A DNA stretch of 64,000 nucleotides from Pseudomonas sp. S31 (GCF_016648105.1 NZ_JACVVE010000001.1:248001-312000); one strand, 5' to 3'; shown: positions 9,209-19,218, counted from the stretch's first letter. Notes: a model not told the origin generated them from the letters alone. Program-made: numbers and translations.

Positions 9209-10837
9209 CTATACCTGTGCAGCCAGTGGTTGCTTCTGCTGTGGTACTCCGCCCCTGGCCTGTGGAATGCAAAGGTCGCGACCCAGCGCATCCAGCAGCT
9301 GCGGCAGCTCGCCCAGGTCGCTGACCCCGCCGTAGAGGTAGAAGTCCGGACGTACCAGCACGGCCTGCAATCCGGCCTCATCGAAGAAGCGATGATACTT
9401 GCCGGACAGGTCACGGCAGGTGCCCGGCGCACCGTCACGGCTCAGCCGCACGTTCTTCACCTGCAGGTGTTCGAGCAAAGCTTTGTGTGACGGGCTCAAG
9501 CCAGTCAATGGATCGCTGCCGATGCTCAGCAAGTGGAAGCCGCGACCGAACACATCGTCGTAGCGCTGGTTACTGCCATCGTGCTCGATCTCACCATGTA
9601 CACCCAGGCAGCCGGCAGATCCGGCCGGGCTACCGCTGGGCAGCTCCTTGAACACTGCACCACCGCTCAGGCCGGGGAACGGCGGCAATGGTGGCACCTC
9701 TCCGGCAAGAAACGCAGCATCGCGCTCGGTCGCCTTTTGCGGGTCGGCCACGCAGACCACCTTGCCCATCTCCACCGAGGCATCGATCACAGCCCGGATC
9801 TGCGGCTTGCGCTCCAGGGTGTAGCTGTCCAGCAAGCTGTCGGTGCACAAGCCCTTGAAGATGAGGTCGAGGCGCCAGGAAAGGTTCCAGGCGTCGCGAA
9901 TCCCCGAGCACATCCCCTGCCCCATGAAAGGCGGCATCAGGTGCGCGGCGTCGCCGGCCAGCAGCACTCGGCCATGGCGCCAGGTCTGGGCGATGCGCGA
10001 GCGGAACTGATAGACGGCATGACGCACCAGGGTGGCGGTATCCGGGCTGACCCAGGGCGCGAGCAACGCCCAGACTTTGTCTTCGCTTTGCAGGTCGTCC
10101 AGGGTTTCGTGCGGCAGGCGCATGAACTCCCAACGGCGATAGCCTGGCCCGCCAGGCACCATGGTGGTCGGCCGCGCCGGGTTGCACCACTGGCCAATGT
10201 CCGGCACATCCAGTTGCACGCCTGGCTTGGGTTGCAGGTCGACTACCAGCCAGTCTTCCTGGAAGCCCAGATCCTGCCACTCGATGCCGCATTGGCGGCG
10301 GATCAGGCTGTTGGCGCCATCGGCACCGATCACATAGCGTGCCTTGACCTGGCGTTCCTCGCTGGGTTGCGCCTGGCCATCGCGCTGGGTTCGCTGCATA
10401 CGCAGCTCGCAACCGTGGCTGTCCTGGTCCAGCGTCAGTACTTCCCAGCCTTGGTGCACCTCGACGTTGCCAATGCTCTTGGCGGTACGGTCGAGAATGG
10501 CCTCCAGACCTGGTTGATTGAACAGGTAACCGAAGGGGCCGTCGCTGATCGACTCGGCGGACCAGTCGATTTCCACCAGCACCTTCCAGTCGGCATTGAA
10601 CCACTGATAGCAAGCCGATGGCTGGGAGATCTTCTGCAGTTCGTCTTCCAGCCCCATCATGCGAAAGACACGACGGATCTCGTGGTCGTGGAACACCGCG
10701 CGCGGCAGTGGATAAAGGGATTGCCAGCGTTCGTACACGGCAACGTCATAACCCATGCGCCCCAGGAGGATGGCGAGGGTCTGCCCGACAGGGCCGTAAC
10801 CGACGATGGCTACATCATGGATCTTGTTTTCGTTCAT
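9209..10837 (-). CDS. FAD-dependent aromatic hydroxylase (MhpA-like)
   Basis: A 542-residue class A flavoprotein monooxygenase. It has the Rossmann [17 protein letters not shown] motif near residue 13, the [15 protein letters not shown] (DG) motif in mid-protein and [18 protein letters not shown] (GD) for FAD ribityl binding, plus a thioredoxin-like C-terminal domain. Length and [13 protein letters not shown] resemble 3-(3-hydroxyphenyl)propionate hydroxylase MhpA, but related enzymes act on resorcinol, salicylate-type and other phenols. No ring-cleavage genes accompany it. It looks intact, although both flanks are broken genes and no clear ribosome-binding site precedes its ATG, so its expression is doubtful. 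Confidence 0.82.
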   Translation of the reverse strand: MNENKIHDVAIVGYGPVGQTLAILLGRMGYDVAVYERWQSLYPLPRAVFHDHEIRRVFRMMGLEDELQKISQPSACYQWFNADWKVLVEIDWSAESISDGPFGYLFNQPGLEAILDRTAKSIGNVEVHQGWEVLTLDQDSHGCELRMQRTQRDGQAQPSEERQVKARYVIGADGANSLIRRQCGIEWQDLGFQEDWLVVDLQPKPGVQLDVPDIGQWCNPARPTTMVPGGPGYRRWEFMRLPHETLDDLQSEDKVWALLAPWVSPDTATLVRHAVYQFRSRIAQTWRHGRVLLAGDAAHLMPPFMGQGMCSGIRDAWNLSWRLDLIFKGLCTDSLLDSYTLERKPQIRAVIDASVEMGKVVCVADPQKATERDAAFLAGEVPPLPPFPGLSGGAVFKELPSGSPAGSAGCLGVHGEIEHDGSNQRYDDVFGRGFHLLSIGSDPLTGLSPSHKALLEHLQVKNVRLSRDGAPGTCRDLSGKYHRFFDEAGLQAVLVRPDFYLYGGVSDLGELPQLLDALGRDLCIPQARGGVPQQKQPLAAQV

Positions 10838-10898
10838 CTGTGCTGACCTGAAACCGGGTGGGTTTAGGCAAGCCGCTCCCCGCCTTCCTGGCGACCAG

Positions 10899-11561
10899 GA
10901 TGAAGTCGTTGATATACGACGCCCCCCATGCGCTGCTCATCGTGTTGTTGATGTCGCTGATGCTCACCTGCAGCGCACGGGCCTTTTCTTTATCGATGAC
11001 GATCTGATACTGCGGCTCATCGTTCATGCCATTGGGACGAACGTTGGCCAGCACCGGGTCGGCTGCAGCGAGCTGCAGGAACTGGTCGCGTGCAGCGATC
11101 AACTTCTCATGCCCCAGGCCCACGCGGTCCTGCAGATAGAAATCGAAGCCCATGGCATTGCCCAGTTCCAGGATCGCTGGCGGGACAATGGCGATCACGG
11201 TGCCATCCTTGATCCGCGAGGCTCGCGCCTGCAGGCGCTGGGCCAGGGCGAAGATGGTGGTGTCATCGGCGCCCACGCGTTCCTCCCACGGCTTGAGCCC
11301 GATGAACAGCATTCCCGAACTTTGGCCCCGGCCGGCAAAGTTGAAGCCGTTCACCGTGTACGCGGAGTCGATCAGCCCGCTTTCTTCCTGAAGCAGGTAG
11401 TCACGGACCTCGTTAAGCACCACTTGCGTGCGTGCCGCGCTGGTGTTGGTCGGCATCTGGACCTGAACGAACATCGTGCCCTGATCCTCACCGGGCAAAA
11501 ATGCCGTCGGGATCTTGGGGAACAACCAGCCGAGCGCCACCACGATCAGGGCGTAAACCCC
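10899..11561 (-). pseudogene. Internal fragment of an RND multidrug efflux pump inner-membrane protein
   Basis: About 220 residues of an AcrB/MexB-type pump remain in one open frame: helix [13 protein letters not shown], then [20 protein letters not shown] at the start of the second porter loop, the [20 protein letters not shown] region, and on to [13 protein letters not shown]. Both ends are missing: homology stops near 10899 and near 11561, where other gene fragments begin. The intact protein has about 1,040 residues, so this is a non-functional internal slice. No adaptor or outer-membrane partner gene is present. Confidence 0.8.
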
Positions 11562-11663
11562 CATCGCGATGACTGGCTCAGCGAGGAAGACAAGCTGAGC
11601 AAGCGCAAATTCATGCCCTGCGTGTCCCGCGCCAACTGCAGCCGCCTGGTCGTAGACCTCTGA
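11562..11663 (+). pseudogene. C-terminal scrap of a PDR/VanB-type oxidoreductase
   Basis: The last 33 codons before the TGA at 11661-11663 read [20 protein letters not shown] followed by [13 protein letters not shown]. This is the end of the plant-type 2Fe-2S domain of VanB-like reductases: the HRDxxLS segment and the PCVSRA cysteine, then a terminal LxLDL-like strand. The frame upstream is antisense to the RND fragment. The scrap ends 15 bp before the DUF3445 gene, and such reductases are the usual electron donors of these N-demethylases, so a complete gene probably once stood here. Confidence 0.6.
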
Positions 11664-11678
11664 AACAGGAAACAGCAC

Positions 11679-12725
11679 ATGACCGTATTCAAGCCGATCG
11701 AGACCTACGCCGACGCAGGCCAGGGCCACACCTACAAGAACAGCCGCGAAGCTGTGCTGCGCCTGCCCTTCCCGTATCCGGAAGACCAGTACATGTACTC
11801 GATGAACGTCGAGCCCCACGTGCCGTTCGGCACAGGCGCGCTGCGCGGGCAGTTCGACATCGACGAGCACTACATCTCCGAATGCCACCACCGTGCGCAC
11901 ACCCTCGACAGCCAGCCGGGCGTGCACTACGCCGCCCTGCCGCACATGATGGAAGCCCAGTGGGACCTGCTGGAGCTGCTGATGGAATCGTACTCGCGCG
12001 ACTACCCCGAGCACTTCACCCTGGAGAAACAAGGCAGCCAATGGCACTGGATCAACCGCCCGCTGCAGATCGACCAGACCTTCACCTTCGGCGACGCCAG
12101 CACCCTGCCAATGGAGCCGATGGAATACATCACCCGCCAGGCCCAGGGCGAGTTCATTCTGCTCGAAGAGCGTGACGACACCCTGGTGATGGGCGCCGGC
12201 ATGGCCACCCAGCGCGCCGACTATTCGCTGCGTTTCAACCTCGGCATGAGCTTCATGGAGTTTCACGGCCCGGTGCCCAAACTGCATGAAATGGGCATCC
12301 TGCAACGGGCGCTGAAGTTCCTCCTGCGCCTGCGCCCAGGCCACCCGGTGCGCCGCACCAACTGGTCGATCACCGTCAACCCGCGCCTGGAAACCTCCGC
12401 CGAGACCCTGCCTGACTGGGCCCCGGAACGCACCACCGTGACCGCCGAAAACGCCGGCGAGCTGGTCAACCTGCGCATCGAACTGCAACCGCTGCATCGC
12501 CTGCCGCGCAGCAACGCCGTGCTGTTCCCGGTGCGCACCTATCTGATCAGCCTGCAAGAGCTGGCCGAATTCGCACCGCAGTGGGCCAAGCGCATGCACC
12601 GGGTAATCCGCGACCTGGACCAGGAACTGGTCGACTACAAGGGCTTCACCCGCTACCGCGATGCCATGGTCAGCTGGCTGTCGCAGTACGACGACGGCAC
12701 CCCGGTCGACGAAAGCCAGCAGTAA
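11679..12725 (+). CDS. Heme-dependent oxidative N-demethylase family protein (DUF3445)
   Basis: A 348-residue soluble protein of the DUF3445 family, recognised from [20 protein letters not shown] near the start, the MGISF-like [20 protein letters not shown] segment and the [12 protein letters not shown] and ETYLRLP-like C-terminal region. Family members are catalytic subunits of dimethylamine-type monooxygenases that remove N-methyl groups oxidatively. AGGAA precedes the ATG. The reductase expected next to it survives only as a 33-codon scrap and the carrier after it has lost its start, so the gene may be intact yet without its partners. Confidence 0.8.
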   Translation: MTVFKPIETYADAGQGHTYKNSREAVLRLPFPYPEDQYMYSMNVEPHVPFGTGALRGQFDIDEHYISECHHRAHTLDSQPGVHYAALPHMMEAQWDLLELLMESYSRDYPEHFTLEKQGSQWHWINRPLQIDQTFTFGDASTLPMEPMEYITRQAQGEFILLEERDDTLVMGAGMATQRADYSLRFNLGMSFMEFHGPVPKLHEMGILQRALKFLLRLRPGHPVRRTNWSITVNPRLETSAETLPDWAPERTTVTAENAGELVNLRIELQPLHRLPRSNAVLFPVRTYLISLQELAEFAPQWAKRMHRVIRDLDQELVDYKGFTRYRDAMVSWLSQYDDGTPVDESQQ

Positions 12726-12726
12726 C

Positions 12727-13842
12727 CCGTACGATTTGCAACTCAACGAAGCCCAGGCCGGGCTGCTGATGTCGGCCGAGTTCGGCTTCACCATGCTCGC
12801 CTCCCTGCTGGTCGCCCCGTTCATGGGCCGCGCACCTCGGCGTACCTTGGCGCTGGCCGGTACCCTCCTGGCGATTGCCGCCAACCTGATCAGCGCCAAT
12901 GTCGACAGCCTCTATGCACTTGCAGCAGTACGCTGTATTGCGGGTATTGGCGCCGGCCTGGCGCTGGCCTGCGGCAACGCCGCCGTGTCCAGCGCCAAGC
13001 ACCCGGACCGGGTCGCTGGGCATATGAACGTGCTGTCGGTGGTGCTGATGATCGTGGTGATGCTGGGTTACGCCAAGGTCATGGCCGCTCAAGGCCTGCA
13101 CGGCCTGTACTACGCGATGGCGGCGACCATGGCGGTGATGCTGCTGGCCATACCGGCGATGGTGCAGCGCGCACCGGTTGCCGAACCTTCCCCCCAGGCG
13201 CCAGCCGGCCAACCAGGGGCAGGCAATATCCTGCTGAGCCTGCCAGCGATCTGCATGATGCTGGCGATGTTGGTGTTCCAGGCCCGCGACACCATGGGCT
13301 GGGCTTTCGTCGAGCGGATCGGCACCATGGTCGGCTACAGCGGCGATGAACTGGGGGCGCTGTTGTCGTTCCAGTCGTTCGTCGGCCTGATCGGGCCACT
13401 GATCGCAGCCATGGTCGGCAAGCGTTTCGGCATGAGCACGCCAGTGATCCTGGCGATTCTGCTGACCGGCGCAACCAGCCTCAGCTACGTGCTGGGCGAG
13501 CACTCCAAGACCCTCTACACCGCCGGGGTGATGACCATCTGCATCACCTACTTCTACGCCCTCAGCTACCTCACCGGGCTGGCTGCAGCGCTGGACCGCG
13601 AGGGCCGCGTGGTGGCTGCCGCCGGCAGCTTCCTCAGCCTCGGGTTGGCGGTGGGCCCAGCCATTTCCGGCGGGTTGATTGCGGTGGGTGGTTTCACCCT
13701 GGCAGCCTGGGGCATCGCGGTCACTGTGGTGCTAACCCTGCTACTGGTAGCTGTACCCCTGGCGAGTATCCGGCGTCAGCACGGCTCGATGCCATCGAAC
13801 CTGGCCAGGCAGGCAACTGCTGATGGCTCCGTTGCGAGCTGA
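12727..13842 (+). pseudogene. MFS transporter, N-terminally truncated
   Basis: Immediately after the DUF3445 stop codon the frame reads [20 protein letters not shown] and then about eleven membrane helices of an MFS carrier through to a normal C-terminus. The usual first helix and start codon are missing. The nearest start would fall inside the DUF3445 gene in another frame, or at an internal Met (LLMSAEF) after helix 1. The junction is within 2 bp of the upstream stop codon. Substrate unknown; N-methylated amines are plausible only from context. Confidence 0.72.
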
Positions 13843-14086
13843 ATGAATGAGGCTGTGGCAGGGAGGTACGACGTGCCTCCCTTGCGCGAACCAATCGATA
13901 GGAGTGGTAATGGCAAGCCAATTCGAGAATCAAGCAAAACGCTGGTCAATTCTACTGAGCGTGCTGGCAAACCGCGCGCTAGCCTTCTGATAGTCGATCA
14001 AATCGCGCCTCGGTCACGATCAAGAGTGGCTCTGATCTAGCACACCCGCCGTCCGCCCGATGGGCAGCGGCGATTAAACGATCGAA

Positions 14087-14114
14087 AAGGGCCGATCAGC
14101 GCACCACGGCCCTT
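14087..14114 (-). terminator. Terminator of the betaine-type binding protein gene
   Basis: A perfect 8-bp stem (AAGGGCCG / CGGCCCTT) with a 12-nt loop lies 19 bp beyond the stop codon of the binding-protein gene. On the minus strand it is followed by TTTTCGATCG, a short U-run. Confidence 0.6.
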
Positions 14115-14133
14115 GCTGGAGGTAACCCGAGGT

Positions 14134-15039
14134 TCAGGGCTGCTGGGCCGTGCGCGCAGCGTCTTCCTTGAACATGTCGGCGATGGTGTCTTTGTGCGCG
14201 GCGTAGTACTGCGCGACGACTTCATCGGCCGAGGTTGCCCGCGCCTGTTTCATCATCGTTTCCAGGTCTTTCACTGGCAGGGTGAAGTGCGCGAAGAAGT
14301 TGGCCACCTCAGGGAAGTCCCGGCTGAAGCCCTTACGGCCGACCGCATGGATCTGCTCAGCTTTGCCGAACACTTCCTTGGGGTCATCCAGGTAGCGCAA
14401 CGACCAGGTGGAGAACATCCAGTGAGGGCTCCAGGCGTTCAACAGCGTCCACTGGTCACGCTTGAGATTGCGCTCGAACTCGTTGAGCATGCCGGTCTCA
14501 GAGGAAGCGACAAGCTTGTAACCTTCCAGCTTGTAGGCTTCGATTGCCCGGGTGGCGGTCTTGTATTGGCCATTACCCACTTCGGAGGTGAGAATCTTGC
14601 CCGCCAGTTTTTCCTTGACCTCGGGTTTGTTCAAGTCTTCGATGCTGGCGACTTCACTGACGGGAATGCTGGTCGGCACCGCCAGCCCCAGCCGCCCTTC
14701 GTAGAGCACGCCGAGGTCTTCGAGTTTATTCTTGTACTTCTCCCAGAATGGCTTGTGGCTGTAGGTCAGCCACGCCATGGGAATAATGTCGACCTTGCCG
14801 GCCGAGAGCGCTTGGAACTGAATACCGATATCAGCCATCACCAGTTTCACGGGTTGTTTCAGCTGATCTTCCAGTGCAAGTTTGGCAAGTTTCGTGGTGA
14901 TTTCAGCATCGGCCCAGTTGACCCAGCCAACCACGATAGGTCTGGTTCCTTCTGCGTGGCTAACGGTACTGGTGACGGCCAAGGCCAGGCCGGCCAGCAA
15001 CAGGCGGGCTCTATTGAGACCCTGTTTGATCGTGATCAT
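14134..15039 (-). CDS. Glycine betaine/choline-type ABC transporter substrate-binding protein
   Basis: A 301-residue periplasmic protein with a signal peptide (cleavage likely after VSHA, residue 29). The mature part opens RPIVVGWVNWADAEITTKL, typical of the ProX/OpuAC family, and contains the aromatic segments PMAWLTYSH and LNAWSPHWMF from which the cation-pi box for quaternary amines is built. No permease or ATPase gene is nearby, so it must use a carrier encoded elsewhere or act as an orphan binding protein. With betB and a GMC dehydrogenase nearby, choline, betaine or carnitine is the likely ligand. Confidence 0.85.
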   Translation of the reverse strand: MITIKQGLNRARLLLAGLALAVTSTVSHAEGTRPIVVGWVNWADAEITTKLAKLALEDQLKQPVKLVMADIGIQFQALSAGKVDIIPMAWLTYSHKPFWEKYKNKLEDLGVLYEGRLGLAVPTSIPVSEVASIEDLNKPEVKEKLAGKILTSEVGNGQYKTATRAIEAYKLEGYKLVASSETGMLNEFERNLKRDQWTLLNAWSPHWMFSTWSLRYLDDPKEVFGKAEQIHAVGRKGFSRDFPEVANFFAHFTLPVKDLETMMKQARATSADEVVAQYYAAHKDTIADMFKEDAARTAQQP

Positions 15040-15432
15040 CGGACATCTCCATTCTTGTAGTCTTATTTCTGGCAGATTTGATGATTAAGCAAAGGCTGGC
15101 TTATTGGCTTTGTAGGTTTCGACCCAGCCGGTGCATAGGGTGAAGCAGAAGGTGCTCCTGAGGGTGGTAAAGGCTTCCAGACCGGCTGCTCATGGCGATT
15201 GAGGCGGTGATCGCTTGATGAGGCGGCAACTGAATTTATCCAAGGTCAGGGGGGCTGGGTATCGAATAAAAAATAAGCCTGTCATTAAAAAAATTTAAGC
15301 CACACACCTGGGTCGCGAATCGCTATGCCAACGGCGGCATGGCATTTGACAAGGTCCAGGCAAGCTCGCCTAATGCGCCCAAGGGCTACCGAAATGCGGT
15401 ATTTCGGTCATCTCTGCCAAGAGGAAAGTGTC
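15040..15432. other. Divergent intergenic region between binding-protein gene and LysR gene
   Basis: About 390 bp without a convincing gene. A plus-strand frame entering the LysR gene from 15325 is open, but it lacks a ribosome-binding site and LysR-type sequence. The region holds the first copy of the 65-bp element at 15237-15301 and an A-rich stretch at 15265-15300. The remaining DNA shows nothing recognisable. Confidence 0.6.
15237..15301. promoter_or_regulatory. Shared 65-bp upstream element, copy 1
   Basis: TATCCAAGGT, then 11 unconserved bases, then a 44-bp block opening GGTATCGAATAAAAAA. The same arrangement recurs at 21505-21569: the 10-bp part is identical, the spacing is identical, and 37 of 44 bases match. 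It lies about 200 bp upstream of the binding-protein gene and 130 bp upstream of the LysR gene. A binding site for that LysR protein is my inference. Confidence 0.6.
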
Positions 15433-16287
15433 GTGCGCCATCTGGACCTTGCGTTGCTCTACAGCTTCAAGATAATCGCCGAGTGCAAGAACATTTCGGT
15501 TGCCTCGCAGCGCCTGAACAAGACCCAAGGGGCAGTCAGCATCCAGCTGAAAAAACTCGAGGAGCTGGTAGGCCAACGGCTGATCGAGCGCGGGCACCAG
15601 GTTGCCGTGTTGACCCGTCACGGCGAAAACATGCTGCAGTACGCACGCAAGATGCTCGCCCTCAGCGACGAGGCGCTGGATTTTTTCATAAAGGGGGAAG
15701 TCTGCGGCAGCATCAGGTTCGGCATTCCCGATGACTACGCTGGCGCCTTCCTGCCTCCGGTGCTCAAGGAGTTCACGCAACGGTATCCGAAGGTCAACCT
15801 CAAGATTCGCAACGACATCAGCCACAACCTGTTCACTGCACTAGAGGAAGGCGAACTCGACCTGGCATTGGTCACCCAACGCGTTGCCGATGGTCATGGC
15901 GAGATATTGCGCTGTGACCACCTGCAATGGGTCAGCGCAGCCGGGTTCAAGGTGGACACCAACGTACCGATCCCACTGGCACTCTATCCCCACGGCTGCG
16001 GCTATCGACGGCAAATCCTTTCTGCGCTCAGTGGCTGCCAGCTCGACTACGATATTGCGTTTGAATGCACGGGGGTAGCGGGCGTGCAGCTAGCAGTGGA
16101 CAGTGGCCTGGCAATTGCGGCCACTTCAGCCCCTCTGACCAAACCGACCTGGCAGATTCTGGATGGCCCGGCCAATGGGCTGCCTGCGCTGGGGAATGTG
16201 ACCATCGAACTGCGTCAGCACCCTGGCGAATGCAATCCTGCAGTGGCGTTTTTCGCCGACGAACTCCGCAGGCATGTGCCGGCGTAG
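15433..16287 (+). CDS. LysR-family transcriptional regulator of the betaine-like module
   Basis: A 284-residue LysR regulator if started at the GTG at 15433, which has AGAGGAAAG about 6 bp upstream and gives VRHLDLALLYSFKIIAECKN, a normal LysR start. The HTH continues SVASQRLNKTQGAVSIQLKK. Longer in-frame starts (15325, 15400) add unrelated residues. It sits between the binding-protein gene and betB and is the only regulator in the module, so it probably controls both and possibly the GMC dehydrogenase gene, whose promoter region shares an element with this one. Confidence 0.85.
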   Translation: MRHLDLALLYSFKIIAECKNISVASQRLNKTQGAVSIQLKKLEELVGQRLIERGHQVAVLTRHGENMLQYARKMLALSDEALDFFIKGEVCGSIRFGIPDDYAGAFLPPVLKEFTQRYPKVNLKIRNDISHNLFTALEEGELDLALVTQRVADGHGEILRCDHLQWVSAAGFKVDTNVPIPLALYPHGCGYRRQILSALSGCQLDYDIAFECTGVAGVQLAVDSGLAIAATSAPLTKPTWQILDGPANGLPALGNVTIELRQHPGECNPAVAFFADELRRHVPA

Positions 16288-16300
16288 CGACTCACCCGTG

Positions 16301-16342
16301 GCCACGGCCTGCCGAGCCTGACGAGGACACCCAGGCCGTGGC
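16301..16342. terminator. Convergent terminator hairpin
   Basis: A perfect 11-bp stem (GCCACGGCCTG / CAGGCCGTGGC) with a 20-nt loop lies between the convergent LysR and betB genes. It could serve both directions, although neither side has a strong U-run. Confidence 0.5.
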
Positions 16343-16352
16343 TTCGAGGATC

Positions 16353-17825
16353 TCAGAATACCGAGCTATAGTCGCCCAGCTCGACCTGGATGGACTTGAT
16401 GCGCGTGTACTGAGCCAGCGAAGCGATGCCATTTTCTCGACCGACCCCCGACTGTTTATAGCCCCCAACCGGCATCTGTGCGGGCGACTCGCCCCATGCA
16501 TTGATCCAGCAGATACCCGCCTCGAGCTGGTGAATCACCCGGTGCGCCCTCGCCAGGTTTTCGCTGACCACACCAGCGGCGAGGCCGTACTCGGTATCGT
16601 TGGCACGGCGGATCACTTCTTCTTCGGTGTCGTAGGTGAGGATGCTCATGACTGGGCCGAATATTTCCTCACGCACAATGACCATGTCGTCATGGCAATC
16701 GGTGAACACGGTAGGCGCTACGTATGCGCCCTTGGCAAATGCACCCTCCTCCAGGCGGCTGCCACCGCAGAGCAAGCGTGCGCCCTCGGCCTTGCCTTGC
16801 TCGATATGAGCCAGCACGCTTTCCATGTGCTGGAAGCTCACCAGCGGGCCGAAGTTGGTGTTTTCATCGACCGGATCGCCAACTCGGATACGCGCGACGC
16901 GCTCGACGATCTTCGCCTCGAATGCAGCCTGCAGCGCCGCAGGCACGAAGACCCGGGTACCGTTGGTGCAGACCTGACCCGAACTGTAGAAGTTGGCCAT
17001 CATCGCGATGTCAGCCGCCTTGTCGAGGTCGGCATCGCTGAAGATGAGCAGCGGCGACTTGCCGCCCAGTTCCATGGTCACTTCCTTGAGGGTGGATGCC
17101 GATGCACTGGCCATGACTTGCTTGCCTGTGCTGGTACCGCCGGTGAAGGAGATTTTCTCGATAGCCGGGTGCTCGGTAAGGGCGGTGCCGATTTCTCGTC
17201 CGCTGCCGGTAAGCACGTTGAACACTCCGGCCGGCAGCCCTGCCTCGGTGAAGATTTCCGCCAGTTTCAAGGTGGTCAGCGAGGTGACCTCGCTCGGCTT
17301 GAAAATCATCGCGTTGCCGGCCGCCAGCGCTGGGGCGGATTTCCACAGGGCGATCTGGATCGGGTAGTTCCAAGCACCGATACCTGCTGTGACGCCCAAC
17401 GGCTCGCGTCGGGTGTAGACGAACGAGGTATCGCGCAGCGGGATCTGCTCACCCTCGATGGCCACGGCAAGGCCGGCGTAATATTCGAGCACGTCGGCGC
17501 CGGTGACGATATCGACATGCCGCGTCTCAGAATACGCTTTGCCGGTGTCGAGGGTCTCCAGCATGGCCAGTTCGTCATTGCGCTCGCGCAGGATCTCGAC
17601 CGCGCGGCGCAGCACGCGGGAGCGCTGCATGGCAGTCATCGCCGCCCAGACCTTCTGCCCACGTCGAGCACTTTCGACCGCACGTTCGACGTCCGCTACG
17701 CCCGCGCGTTGTACCCGGGCAATCACCTCCCCCGTTGCCGGATTGATGGCTTCGAAAGTGGCCCCAGTGCTGGCGTCCACATACCCACCGTCGATGTAGA
17801 GTTTCTGTGTACCTAGTGCTTGCAT
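16353..17825 (-). CDS. betB: Betaine aldehyde dehydrogenase
   Basis: A 490-residue NAD(P)-dependent aldehyde dehydrogenase that oxidises betaine aldehyde to glycine betaine. E252 ([10 protein letters not shown]) and the nucleophile C286 (SGQVCTNGT) fall at the same numbers as in E. coli BetB, and length and start ([11 protein letters not shown]) also fit. [10 protein letters not shown] supplies the cofactor-binding turn. It lies 67 bp downstream of an MFS gene on the same strand and in the same module as a choline-dehydrogenase-like enzyme. A related trimethylamino-aldehyde could also be the substrate. Confidence 0.88.
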   Translation of the reverse strand: MQALGTQKLYIDGGYVDASTGATFEAINPATGEVIARVQRAGVADVERAVESARRGQKVWAAMTAMQRSRVLRRAVEILRERNDELAMLETLDTGKAYSETRHVDIVTGADVLEYYAGLAVAIEGEQIPLRDTSFVYTRREPLGVTAGIGAWNYPIQIALWKSAPALAAGNAMIFKPSEVTSLTTLKLAEIFTEAGLPAGVFNVLTGSGREIGTALTEHPAIEKISFTGGTSTGKQVMASASASTLKEVTMELGGKSPLLIFSDADLDKAADIAMMANFYSSGQVCTNGTRVFVPAALQAAFEAKIVERVARIRVGDPVDENTNFGPLVSFQHMESVLAHIEQGKAEGARLLCGGSRLEEGAFAKGAYVAPTVFTDCHDDMVIVREEIFGPVMSILTYDTEEEVIRRANDTEYGLAAGVVSENLARAHRVIHQLEAGICWINAWGESPAQMPVGGYKQSGVGRENGIASLAQYTRIKSIQVELGDYSSVF

Positions 17826-17892
17826 GAATGTCTCCTAGCGGTTTTGACAACGATCTGCGAAGTGGCCCCCAACGCTGTGTGGGGCCGGCCGA

Positions 17893-19218
17893 TCACAGCG
17901 CAGCAGCCTCTTCCAGGCTCAGCGACTTTGTTTCAGGGGCATACATCCACGTCACCAGCAAACCGATCAAGGTGATGAACGCAGCCGCATACATGGTGTT
18001 GGCGACGCCGATGCTGTTCAGTGACATCGGTACCAGGTAGGTGCCGGCAGCAGCCCCCACGCGGGAAAACGAGGTACCGATCCCGACAGCGACCGAGCGC
18101 ATCTCAATGGGGAAGATTTCGTTGGGGTAAACCAGGGTCAGCACCTGGGCACCGCCGATGAACAAGGCATACAACGAGAAGAACATCAGGATCAGGTTGC
18201 CGCTGCTGGAGCTAAATGCGCCCAAGCCCAGCAACGCCAGGCCGGAAAACGTGAAACTGAACAGCAGCAGGCTCCTGCGGCCCAGCACATTGATCAGGCG
18301 CATCGCCAGGTAACACCCGGCCACGAAGAACAGGGTAATGGCGATGGAGCCGATGGAGCTGTAGTCCCCGGTAAGGTTGAGCGCAGCAAGCACCTTGGGG
18401 GCGAATGCGTACACGGCGAACACCGGAATGATCCCGCAGGTCCAGAACATGACCACGAAGAACATCCGTTTGCCATAGCCCGAACGCAATAGGCTGCTCA
18501 ATGGCAGTTTCTCGCGCGCATCCTGTTTCGGCAGGTTGGCCGTGGAGAAATCGGGCCCGTAGATATGCTTGATGACCGCATCGGCTTGCGCGGTGCGGCC
18601 TTTGCTCAGCAACCAGCCCGGCGATTCGTGGGTGCCCAGGCGCATCACGAAGAGCATGGCGCCCAGCACCGCGCTGCTGGCCAGGGTGTACTTCCAGCCC
18701 TCGGGGTGGCCGCTGCGCAGGATCACCTCGCCCACCACGTAGGCCAGGGCGGCGCCAATGAACCAGAGCAACGCCAGGGCCGCCAGGCGCGGGCCACGCA
18801 ATTGCCTGGGCAACAACTCGACCAGTAGCGAGGATGCCACCGGATATTCGAAGCCGACTGCGATACCGATCAGCAGCCGCAACACGAAGGTCAGAGCAGC
18901 GGAGTCCGTCCACATATGCCCCAGCGAAGCCACCACGAACAGCGCCGGCGCTACCAGGAACATGCAGCGCCGGCCCAGCAGGTCTGTCAGCCAACCACCG
19001 ATGAAACCACCCAGGAAAATACCTATCAGGGCAGAGGCGGCAATCATCCCCTCCCAGAACGCATCCAGTTGCAGTGTCGATGACATCTGCAACATTACCA
19101 CGCCGACGATACTCAGCACATAACCTGCCACCAGTGAGCCTGACCAGGCCCGGAGCGTCAGTAGCTGGTGAAAGCGGCTCAGTGATACATCTTCGATCGA
19201 AACAGTATTGTTGTTCAT
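17893..19218 (-). CDS. MFS transporter, sugar-porter-like/metabolite symporter family
   Basis: A 441-residue carrier with 12 predicted helices. The start MNNNTVSIEDVSLSRFHQLL at 19218 has AAGGA about 8 bp upstream; longer starts add charged residues with no family resemblance. The loop after helix 2 reads GGWLTDLLGRRCMF, the MFS signature, and a second GRRSLL signature follows later. Immediately upstream of betB on the same strand, it probably imports the quaternary amine or related compound oxidised by this module; the sequence alone does not show the substrate. Confidence 0.84.
   Translation of the reverse strand: MNNNTVSIEDVSLSRFHQLLTLRAWSGSLVAGYVLSIVGVVMLQMSSTLQLDAFWEGMIAASALIGIFLGGFIGGWLTDLLGRRCMFLVAPALFVVASLGHMWTDSAALTFVLRLLIGIAVGFEYPVASSLLVELLPRQLRGPRLAALALLWFIGAALAYVVGEVILRSGHPEGWKYTLASSAVLGAMLFVMRLGTHESPGWLLSKGRTAQADAVIKHIYGPDFSTANLPKQDAREKLPLSSLLRSGYGKRMFFVVMFWTCGIIPVFAVYAFAPKVLAALNLTGDYSSIGSIAITLFFVAGCYLAMRLINVLGRRSLLLFSFTFSGLALLGLGAFSSSSGNLILMFFSLYALFIGGAQVLTLVYPNEIFPIEMRSVAVGIGTSFSRVGAAAGTYLVPMSLNSIGVANTMYAAAFITLIGLLVTWMYAPETKSLSLEEAAAL

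Noticed and set aside
9533..10846. 437-codon plus-strand ORF
   Set aside because: Antisense to the FAD hydroxylase with intact GxGxxG, DG and GD motifs.
11562..12899. 5' half of the 694-codon minus-strand ORF as part of a real protein
   Set aside because: This half is antisense to the intact DUF3445 gene; only the last part (10899-11561) has RND sequence.
16065..17816. 583-codon plus-strand ORF
   Set aside because: Antisense to betB; biased His/Arg/Gly composition and no motif.
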